Below, one piece after another: positions 28,357 to 39,100 of a stretch of DNA of 64,000 nt. Source of the DNA: Patiria miniata (Eukaryota; Echinodermata; Asteroidea; Valvatida; Asterinidae). Both the position numbers and the translations under genes were made by a program. The stretch spans positions 1,612,001 through 1,676,000 of the forward strand of contig NW_024037053.1 of the NCBI RefSeq assembly GCF_015706575.1, given 5' to 3'. The notes beneath the pieces are model-generated. The model saw only the letters and a list, made by a program, of their open reading frames with translations, was not told the origin of the DNA and did no database searches. The stretch's first letter is position 1, and each line of letters begins with the position of its first letter.

Positions 28357-28600
28357 GTTGGACAAGTTTAACTACATGTTGTATTATCGTCAAAAACGAG
28401 ACTAGGAACAGCGCGCGCTGTTCCAGGGTGCACAACATTCTATATACTCAATGTTTTGACATAGAATGGCTCAAAAGTTCGGGAATTACTAAAAAGTTTG
28501 TAGAATGGTATAAAGTGATGGAAAGAGGTTACCAGTCTAATTCACAAGTGACAGTACAGCTGTCAGTAACCATGCAGATAACCAGTGGCGTAGCCACTGT

Positions 28601-28826
28601 CTAAATTCCAAAGAGTGAAATTAGGGAGTAGACGTTTTAGAGTGAAAATCACTCTCATTTTCGATTGAAATAGTCTGAAAAAAAAGAACCACTTCAGTCG
28701 AAGCTCGAGTGAAAACTCGATCTTTACGATTAAAGAAATGTCACTCTAAAACGTCTAGCCCTAGTTTCCGACTGTGGGAGTGAATCTTCACTCGAATTGA
28801 GTGAATTTTCACTCTTTGGAATTTAG
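28601..28826. mobile_element. Short foldback MITE (AGAGTGAAA-rich)
   Basis: CTAAATTCCAAAGAGTGAAA at the left, inverted at the right as TTTTCACTCTTTGGAATTTAG. Inner pair GTAGACGTTTTAGAGTGA and TCACTCTAAAACGTCTA. A diverged relative is visible around 39240-39415. Confidence 0.8.
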
Positions 28827-28834
28827 AGAGCAAG

Positions 28835-29130
28835 ATTTTGCAGTTTGCAATGGAGGCATCTTTTTTTTTCTCAAAATGGCGATGGGATTCAGAACTGCTT
28901 TTAGGGGTGATCATCTTTGGATGAAATCTTCCCCAACATTTGAGCAGAACATGAAAGATGATGAAATGACCTTTAATTTGATGGGTGTCTCCAACAGCTT
29001 GGGAGTTGTGAGTTTTTCCCCTGAATTTCGGAAGTGGGCGTATTTTTCACTGGGGTCTATGGTGGCTTATTTACTGGTCTGCAACCGTATGGTGCTTGCC
29101 CCGCCCCATGCCCAACATCTCTTCAAGTGC
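28835..29130 (+). repeat. Dispersed repeat C, copy 1
   Basis: Shares CAAAATGGCGATGGG, AAAGATGATG, TTAATTTGATG and GTTGTGAGT segments, in order, with the reverse strand of 34850-35070. Long enough to give a spurious 154-codon plus-strand frame. Confidence 0.65.
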
Positions 29131-29653
29131 CCGTTGGAAACATGCCCCGCCCACTTTTCTGCGAGCGCTTGTGCGAATGATTATCATCACAGGAATCTGC
29201 ATGATCAAAAATCAACATCGTCTCTTTTATTTTACCGCTCATTTAACCTATTTTATTTCATATAAGTTTACATCTGTCTTACCATATACATAAATATTGA
29301 AATCTACTAACACTACAAAATGTTGCCAAATGACGTGCTGTCGTCAAAAATTGCTCAAATTGATTTCTGGTATAATGCCCGTTAATTTAAAAAGAAAAAA
29401 TACGGAAACTGTTTTATTGAAAATCCACAGGGGCTTAACTTTAATTTTGTTCAGAATATGCATATTCCTAAAGAGGATTATCATAGCGAGGCTCCACGTA
29501 CAACACGTATTCTCTTTAGTGTCGTTACTGTGTAGATTGCAAATCTATGACATAAGAATCAATCCAAATAGCCGTAGCTATGAACTAATGCAACTTGACT
29601 CTCACACCAACCATTGTAATGCAAAGGCCATATACTGTAATGATATAAGATTC

Positions 29654-30235
29654 TTAAAGGGGTTATGCGATGAATTTTTCTGAGGAACACATTTTGTGCA
29701 ACTATTTACTCCTCATAAATGTATGAAAACTACTTGACATTCCTTTTTGGTAAATTTTATTGAAAAGTGCACTTCTTTTAACATTTAATTTTCCATGCTA
29801 TTTCCGGACAACTGAGGGCGTTGTTGCTGTGATGTCATTTCAGGAAGACACTGTTCAGTTTTTGGGCTTTTCTGTTCAAATTTTGAACCCCAAAATTGCT
29901 CATTGAAAACATTTGTGAGAAAGGTTTGCTCATTGGCTTACTGCCATGTACTGACACAACAACGAGCCACAAACGAAAAGAAAATGCATGACAACGAAAT
30001 ATCCAAAATTCTAGTAACTTTTTGTGCTGAAATAGCTGTAACATTGAGGTTTCTTGGCCGAAATGACATCACAGTTTTGCTCATGAATATGGAAATTCAC
30101 ATTAGCAGAAAAACCAAAAAGACACCAAAATGCCCTTAAAAATGGCAAAATGAAAATTGAAATTAAGATTAAATGGGACACAAAGGTGCATTAACAAGGA
30201 CTGCATTAAAACATGACATTACATGGGCCCTTTAA
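29654..30235 (+). mobile_element. TTAA-flanked MITE, family T2, copy b
   Basis: TTAA-AGGGGTTATGCGATGAA at the left and TTACATGGGCCC-TTTAA at the right. Inverted with respect to copy a at 23593. Confidence 0.8.
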
Positions 30236-31127
30236 CAAATGACTATTATTTGAGCGAGAAAAACTTCAAGATACAGCTAGTGACGTCACAACCTTCATCT
30301 GTCGTTTCGATTGCTTTATTTAATTACACTACATTAAAGAATGTCATTTACGGCAGTGTCATGCTGGTTGAATGAGCCACGATTCACATTGTGCTCGGCA
30401 ATCTTTACTATTGTATACGGTTCTTTCAACAAACCTTCACATTACTCGTAAAATAACGGATATATACACCTCTGCAAATAAAAAATAGATTATTTACATC
30501 ATCATTCTGAGGCTTTTTTTTTTACACAAGCGAAACAATTTTTATAAAGAGAATAAGGCGAGTATTTTATCTATTACTTTTTTTCATTAGCAAAAAAGTT
30601 TAAAGTCTTTTATTTTATTTAAAATCTTATTTATTTACTACTGTGTTTCTGTTCATGTTATTGAACAATTTATCATTCAAATTACTTAAAATTATAATGC
30701 CTCTTCTGATTAAAAATAAACAATCATACCGTTTTATAGAGTGGCTGTTTGAGATATAACCCCACCCCCTAAAAAAAGTAACTTTTCCCCAGCCCCTACA
30801 ACAACAACAACAACAACAATAACAACAACAAAAAGAACTACAGTTAACAAGTAAAACAACTGTTTTTCAAACAAGTAAAATAATAAACACATTTGTAAAG
30901 ACGACACGAAAAGCGAACTTTTTCAAAATATATTAAAAAAAAAATAACACCTGACAATATGTTACTTAAACAAAATTGCTCATGCTACCCTTTAACAATT
31001 GAACCAAACCTATTAATAATCATCTTGTCATCATAACAACTCATTGAATACATATAACAGGCATTGAAGGAAAGTAAGATTGTGGGCGCGGTTTGAGGGC
31101 AAAGGCGGAGCCTTGTATTAAACCGTT
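30236..31127. other. Intergenic, AT-rich; contains a CAA microsatellite
   Basis: A short CAA/TAA-type microsatellite sits at about 30797-30832. No gene seen. Confidence 0.5.
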
Positions 31128-31129
31128 TT

Positions 31130-31382
31130 GCCGCTAACATTCTTGGAACATTCTCTATTTTGCATAAACCCTCTTTATTTTGCTATGCTGACCCCGCCCA
31201 GATTGGACATGAATAATTCATAAACAGATTAACAAGCAGCCATACCCAGTGGTGGATCCGCTAACTGTATGGAGCGTTATCTATTTTGCATAATCACTGT
31301 ACATTTTGCTACGCTGGCCCCGCCCAAATTGGACATGAATAATTCATAAACAGATTAACAAGTAGCCTACGCAGTGATGGAT
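31130..31382 (+). repeat. Two-copy tandem duplication, about 126-bp unit
   Basis: Both copies carry CTATTTTGCATAA, CCCCGCCCA and the stretch TTGGACATGAATAATTCATA, followed by AACAGATTAACAAG and AGTGRTGGAT. Confidence 0.85.
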
Positions 31383-32753
31383 TAAGGATTGTCTAAAGGG
31401 GTGTGGCTGGGGGGTGATGAAGTCAAAGGTTCGTAAGGGAGTGATGAGGCGTTTCGTTTAACTCATAAATAGACCAAGGGACTGAAGCAGTGAAACAAGA
31501 TTGTCAGTATTGATGATGATTTTTTTAAAAACTACGTTAATAATTAACATTGGTCAGTTTGGGTGGGGTTTGCGCCGGTTAGCCACTCAACTATCACATT
31601 TGACCCGTCCTTGCTCCCTTCAAACCACGCCCATAATGTGTGTTACATTATACTGGCTTTTTGATAGAATGTACAGGGGGAAAAATGACATACAGAAGGA
31701 ACCCACTGTTGCGTTTTGTCCCAATTTCTGTTAAATGTTCACCCGCTTATATATTGATTTAACAGACTGAATTTTAAATAATTTACGACGTATAATATAA
31801 GAATACGTTCAATTCATCGCGGGAAAACTTTCAATTTGATGAAAACATTCAAAAATCACCCTCAAAAATTCCATAAAAAGTGCCCGCGATGAAATAACAC
31901 ATAAATTTACAGAATGACAGATAAATTAATGTTAAATAATACCAACAATGCCCTGTTAAAAGTTCAACAAGAAAAAAAGACACGACATTACAGCAGACCC
32001 TGTACTGACACAGTTCGAAAGAAAATACAAGTATTGTATAAAGTGAAGTAATTAAAATCATGAATACATCTTTTGAAAGCAAAGGCCTTTTGGAGGTATT
32101 CATTCCGCCAAAACTACTCCACGTCCTAAGAATTCAATCCATCGGATTTTCTTCTTTTCTTCAAACCATATGACATGTACAATTACGACGGCTGCTGAAA
32201 CAACTCGAAAATTCGACTTCACTTTGACCTGACCTGCTTGCTTAAAAGTTAAAACCTCGACCAAAACTCGTTCTTTTTCGGACTCGGACTTGACAGAAGT
32301 AACCAGCGACCAACCCAAAGACATCGACTGAAGTCCATTTAAAAATGTGAAGATTATGATTTAATTTGGCCTACATAAACACAAACTTGTGGTTTGTTTG
32401 ACAATTTTATTTTAGAAGATATGAGTTAACGCCGCAGTTGGGTAAGTATCAATCCCAGCATGCAAATTGGCTGAAATGGTTACAGTTTAACACCTAGTCT
32501 GGTTTCCAAACTAAAAGATTCTGACTATTCTGGATAATCATAGGTCAGGTAGCCGCCACGGCTAAAAGGAAACATGACCCCCCAAAAGAAGGCAGGGTCC
32601 TACCCGTTTCCGATAATGTCCGAAATTTGCCGAATACATTTCGTTGACGCTCGGATCTAATTCGCTGGGGTATTTCCCTGCGTAAAATGTTATTTACCAA
32701 CAAAATACCGGTCATGCTCGTCGTTGGGATACTAGACCGAAAAATTAGGGCTG
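31383..32753. other. Intergenic 3' of paralog B
   Basis: No coding exon seen. The AATTAACATTGGTCAGTT segment near 31541 also occurs near 48722, a small dispersed repeat. Confidence 0.4.
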
Positions 32754-33120
32754 CTAGTTCATTGAAAGCACCGTCATGGTCGTGTCCTGTCGGTCTACTT
32801 TAGACGGGTGCCGCTCCTTCCGCGTGGCCCCCTTGCACCTCCGGAAGAAACAATAGCAACAGCAGCAACAGCAGATGTTGATGAGGACGAAGACGCCCCC
32901 GATCACGCTGAAGACGATGACCCAGAAGTTGGTGAAGAAGGCGGTGGTGGCGCTGGCGCAGCAGGTCGGCTCGGAGCAGCAGGCCTCGGTGCACGTGTTG
33001 TTCTTGATCAGGCACTCGTCGGGGTTCTCCACCTGGCAGCAGTCCCCGGGACACGACGCTGTGTCCTCGCCCGCGTCGCATCGACCGTCCCCGCAAAACC
33101 CGTCAAATAAATTGGCTGAT
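32754..33120 (-). CDS. Paralog B exon 4: CGDGRCD block, membrane anchor and tail
   Basis: Acceptor GATTCCAG; stop TAG at 32756-32754. Corresponds to exons 4 and 5 of paralog A fused without an intron at the Lys-Asn junction. Third codon positions are almost all G or C up to the polycysteine run, unlike paralog A. The complement gives a spurious 100-codon frame. Confidence 0.88.
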
Positions 33121-36100
33121 CTGGAATCCAGAGAGAAATAAATATTATTCCATATTGTGTATTAATTTTTCTTTTTCGATTGCTTTTGTAATGGACTTTT
33201 GATTGAGGGACACTCTTCCAATTACATTACATTAACATAAAATGCATGTTTGAATAGGAGGTTTGCAGTAACACCATGTGAATGATGTTTCGTTTATAAT
33301 TTATAACAGGTTCTTATATGGCGCTTTTATCTAAGATCAAAGCGCTTGACATTATTATTACCCCTGATCATCGGGCCAATTAAACATTCCATATACCATC
33401 TCAGCTCCCTGGGGAGTATGCAGCTTGATGCAGCCTGTTAGGCGAAAGGACTCTATTCAATCACAATAATCATCTCTGCCCTCACAGGTACCCATTTACT
33501 CCTTGGCGGAGAAAAGTAATGAGTGACAAAGTGCCTTGCCCAAGGGCACACGCACCATGACCCCAGGCTGGACTCGAACCCACAACCTGCAGCAATACCC
33601 GCAGACCACGAATCCAATGCCCTTAACCATGAGGCCACAGCACTCCACTTGTTTTGAGTTGTGTGGTTCTGAAAAACTTGACGTTTCCAACAGTATGCTC
33701 TGTTCGTCATCCGGGAGACTGCATTTTTGTTCCCCTTGGTACGGTCCGAATGCTACGCCTAAACTAACTCATCATCCCAACTATATAGAACGTCCCTATT
33801 GTAGTTGGCACTCCCTCAACTGTGCGGGTGTGACTGACTCCAATCTATAATAAACACTTTGACAATAAACTAACAATGAACTACATGTATATACAAAACA
33901 GTAAGTGACCGTTTAGATTTATATAATTAACCAAGATTTAGAAAGACGTGTTTTGAAGACCTTTTTTGAGATGTTGGACGGTCGCCCTAATGCCGAAATC
34001 AATGATTTTAAACGATGGTTGGAGTTCGCGTCTGTCCCATTTTACTTTATTATTATTATGTGATCTGCATTTTTGTTTTGTATTTTTCATCTTTTAAAAT
34101 TGCCAACTAACTTTACTTCCGCATATGCGTGTTTTTTCTTCTTCTCCCAAACCTATTTCTGGGGCATGTTTATCATCGCCTATATGAATATTCCTTATTT
34201 GTATTTTTAGTTATACAATGACAAGTTTTTATTTTAAATATTTATCGTAAGTTTTGCAGAATCATGCAACCTGGGCAGTTTACGTATTTCCATCACTGTT
34301 TATTTTCAGAGTATCGGAACACGGACCGGAATATTTTCTTCCGTTTGCGGTTTTTGGTTGAGTTTTTCCTTATTTTGCTTCGATAGGAGTCTCACGGTAT
34401 ATATTTCATTCCAAACAAACAAACAAATTTGCAGGGAAAGCTTCAAAACAATCCCCAAATCTCGCTTTGTCATGATCATGTTTATTGTTTTTCGTGTCCT
34501 TATTTCTTTGTAAATCCTGGGCCTCAGTTGATTTCACGGAACTGCCGCACAGGAAAATAATGTGTGACAAATTTATGAGTAAAACCAAAAGTCAACTGCA
34601 ATCGAACGTATATAGATTGTCCCACACAAAAAATAACATTCAAATCGAGCAAGTTTTCAGAAAAGTGGGGGTTGTATTCAAAATCGTGTATAATGTATTG
34701 CTGAGTCAAATAATTGGTCTTCCAAACGCTTTTTAGTTTATTTCATTAGGATGTTTTGGCGACTTTTGCTAGTGAAACTGCTGTATTAAAGGTATATAGA
34801 ATCAATTGCTTTTCATGCATTTTGTTCGTTTCTAATAAAAAATATAACACCAATCAAAATAGACCCCAAAGATAAATGCCCCCACTTCAGAAATTCGGGG
34901 GAAATACTCACAACTCTCCAAGGTGTTCGAGACACACATCAAATTAAGGTTTAATACATCATCTTTCATTTTCTTTCCATTTTTTTGGGGGGGGTAATCT
35001 GATGACTTGTATGAGAAATTTCCATCCGAAGATGATCACCCCTTAAAATAGTCCTCAGCCCATCGCCATTTTGAAAAACGAGGCCTACACTCCATTGGAA
35101 AATAGAGCGCTTGAGGGCCCCAATTTTATCCAAATTTCACTGAAAAACAAGCTCACGGTCCTGTGCACGGCTTCCACCCATATTTTTGTACAAAACACTC
35201 AAGTTCATGGCCCACAATATGCTCAATTAATATTAAAGAATTTGAGGGCATGCAAATCGTGATTTGGCCGGCGTAGGCAATTTCGGACAGATTTACTGGC
35301 CTGCAACCATAGGACTGTGTTGTGACAGACACGATACACTCTTTACCCCGGGCCCTTGTCAGCAATTTCCGGGTGCAGGCTAAGTCTTCTTCCTGATAAC
35401 AATCGCATCCTGAAGTCTGTTTTCATAACATCTAAACCTAACACCTATTATTCTACCTGTCATGCAAATATATTTGCTGACTGGAAAATGGTCCAATCTG
35501 TTTTCTTTTAAAGAGCACTTTAAGTCCTGAATTCGCCGTTTGGGCTCTAATTTCTGATAACAGTTGAAATTTGATGTCAAGTTTTAATATAAACATTCAC
35601 ATGGCCGTATACACCTTGAGAATGTGCGTTTTTATGCAATTATCGCGTGAAAGAATTCGGGGCACAAAACTTTGGTCCCTCCAAAATCGAGTCGGTTAAA
35701 CGGTAGTCGTCATTCCAGTCACACTTTTTGTTTCAAAAACGTAACTTTGCAAAGATCGCTTGGCTTGTAACGGTCCTGGAGCCCATCGCCATTTTGAAAA
35801 ACGGTGCCTACACTCCATTGCTAATTAAAGCGCTTTAAGGGCCCCAATTTCATCCAAAATGCACAGAAATACAAGCTCACAGTCCTGTGCACGGCTTCCA
35901 CCAATATTTTTGTTATACAAACCCTCAAGTTAAATGGTCAACAATGTGCTTAAATACCTAAGAATTTGAGGGCATGCAAATCGTGATTTGGCCGGCGTAG
36001 GCAGTTTTGGACCGATTTAATGGCCTGCAACCTTTAACTTACCCCGGTTCGCCTGCTTCCTTCGCACACGCCCCCGCGAAGCACGTCGGCCATACCCAGC

Positions 36101-39100
36101 AGTCTTCCGCGGCCAGCCAACCCCATCGTGCGTTACAGCTGAGGGTCAAAAGAACACACAGACTTCACGTCAATTATGTAACACATTAACACATAACCCC
36201 CAAAAATGACAACCCTAAATCATTTGCCTTAAAAAAAAAAGGATTGGTAAATTTTTATGATTTGGTATCAAATTAAAGCTGAGAGCTTTTTCTATCAAAA
36301 ACTAAAAAAAATCATGAAAATAGCAGTTTGGATTGCTGAGAAAATGGCAATTATGTAAAACTGAGGGGTTTTCACTGTACCTAATTGTGCATGTCCTAAT
36401 CCTTACAAACAACACGGCTCATGATATGACAAGAGTACAAATGCATTTGATGGAAATACCTTTTATTTTGCCCGCTGAACAGGTATCATATCCTAGTTAG
36501 CCCTTGTTTAAAAAGCTTTCAGCACGATAAATATGTCAAAATACTAAAGAGATTGCACAAAAATGAAGGATTATTGCACAGTAGGCTTACAGTAAAATGT
36601 TTCACTGTTTGAAGTACTTGTGTATACAGGATGAACAATGACTCAGTACTTTTACATAATTGGCATTTTCTCAGCAACCCAAAGTGCAATTTGCAAGAAA
36701 AAAGCTCTCAGCTTTAATCTGATACCCAAAACATAAAAATTCACCAATCCTTTTTTTTTAAAGGCACATGTTTGAGGGTTGCATTTTTGGGGGTTACACT
36801 GTACACTATTTTCACATTTGCGTCGTTCGTTATTTCAGACACTTAACGAATTTTAAAGATGCTCCTCGCACAATGCGAAAGCCGTAGTCGTATCTAACAA
36901 AATGTTTTCCCCTTGAAAATGTTAGATTTAGAATTTCAGATGCATTAATTAATATATGTTATGCATTTTCAGAAGATAGAAGGTGAATCATGACCAATCA
37001 TGTTGCACTTGCCACCTCGCCCTTGGAGATTTGTTTATCTTCAAAAGAGTTAGGCCTGACTGCGAATCCAGGCGCGTCATCACAGCACAATCACAAGGCC
37101 CCCTTCAATGGAGAAACCATTGTACACACTATTGTCCAAAGCGACTTCTCCGTGATGGATTATCTGAACAATGGCTAGCGCAATGCTTTCGCCATTAAAC
37201 GGGGCCTTCGTGATAGAATTGACAGCGTGCCCGATTGGTCTGTTTAGTTTTCAGAGTTGAACACGGAACCGCTGGAACCTTTCAGCAGACATTGGATCGA
37301 ATTTCCATGGAATAAAAGCTGTTTTCTTGTATTGTTTTGTGGTGTGTCCTTGTATAGTGTTGTTTATGACAAGTATATCTTTTATTCCCATTGATAAGAA
37401 AAGCAGCATTTTACTATCAGATTTGCCCAGCCTGGCATTGGTCGGAAGGTGAACTCGTGTTGGACGTGCCGAGCGGAAAACCTCTGGCCAACGGCCCGGA
37501 TGCTACCCAAGGCCGTATAAGGAGCTGTGTGGATATGTGTGGGGGGCTAACTCGATGAACTTGAACACGACGTATCCAAATTATACCCAGTAGCCAAAAA
37601 GGATTTCAGAATGACTAAGGCATCCTGTATGGGCCCCTATTCATTTAAAAACTATGCTGATGTGTTTCTGAACGCTATGACAACCGTTCACTCTTTTTTT
37701 TTTAGATAACTGTAAGGTTCAAAGTAAGTTACCTTTGATATAATCAGCAACATTTCCTGCCCGAGGGAGCTCAATGATATAGGCGGCCACAGTACTATAA
37801 AGAACGGAACAGCCTTGGCGTTTAAATAGATAACCAATGTTACTTTGATATCAGTAAGACTCAGGCCCGGCTAGGTGATTTTGTGTTTATGCCATCTGCA
37901 CTGTGCAAATGTGGGTAAAAACACTGTTAGGCAATGCTATTCGCCCAACATGACTATTTGGAATTGCATGTACCTCAATTATTGTTTGTTCATTCGAGCA
38001 AAAAATTGACCAACATTTGGGAAGAGTTTTTGCCCAAGATTAAGAGTGTGTGCAGAGTTGGTATGTTGAGAAACCTTATGCGTAATGCCAATCCAATTGC
38101 CCAATTTGTTGTAAGTTTTTGGGATCATGCCAACCCTTTTACGGGGACATTCTACAGGGCGAGTGCAAAACTACGAAACTCAAATGTCGGGACCAATTTT
38201 TAAAGTGAAGTACTGCACGTAGCACTTTCAAAATCTAGGCTATGAACGCCCAATTCATAAGCTTTCATTCCAATCAATCATGTACTTTTTAAGTTACGGA
38301 ATTTTAAACACAAACACCGTTTTGAAGCTCTGTCCACGGATCACTAAAAAAGTTCAGTGTTCTTTCAGCAAAACGAAAATAATTCACATAAGTGTGAACT
38401 GTTTTCCTTTTACTGAAAGAACACACTTTTTTGTATCCGTGGACAGAAGTTTAAAACGGTGTTTGTTTTTAAAATTCCATAACTTGAAAAGTGCATAAGT
38501 GATTCTAATGATTCTTGTACTGAAAGAAAGCTTATGAATTGGGCTTTCATATCCTAGATTTTGAAAGTGCTACATGCAGAACTTCACTAAAAAAATGGTC
38601 CCGACCCTTGGGTATCGTTCTGTTTGACTCACCCTGTATTCTACCAAAGGGGGTAAAATCTGCTCCTAATAATAAATTGCCATCAATGTCCGGTCACAGA
38701 CACATCTCATCGAAGGAGGTTTAATTTCTCCTCCTATGGGTATATTCTCTCCCACCCGTATTTCAAATTATATAAGAACGAGCAGTATTGACGAAATTGT
38801 CGATGTTTGTCCGTCTAGTTTTTGTGATTATCCCTCAAAAACAAACCCCTAACGGGTGTGGTCTGTTATTTTGTCAGTCTAGTCCCCATTTCTATAACCG
38901 TACTTCAATTCATGGTTACTTCATGGATGTACCGACTATCACACCCTCATGTGGCTAGATTGTGGGTTGATGGTCGGTCTGGTTCCCCCAGCGTCATACC
39001 ATTTCTGTGTACAATCCCGACCTAGGGCGCCGACCATTACACTCTCTTCCGGATTGAGTTTAGGCTGATGATGAAACACTTCCCGTTGCCAAGACCCTTT

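Noticed and set aside
28801-29265. Plus-strand 154-codon frame
   Set aside because: Lies in dispersed repeat C, which recurs inverted at 34850; no homologous protein recognised.
32808-33110. Plus-strand 100-codon acidic/alanine-rich frame
   Set aside because: Antisense shadow of paralog B exon 4, open because of the high GC3 on the other strand.
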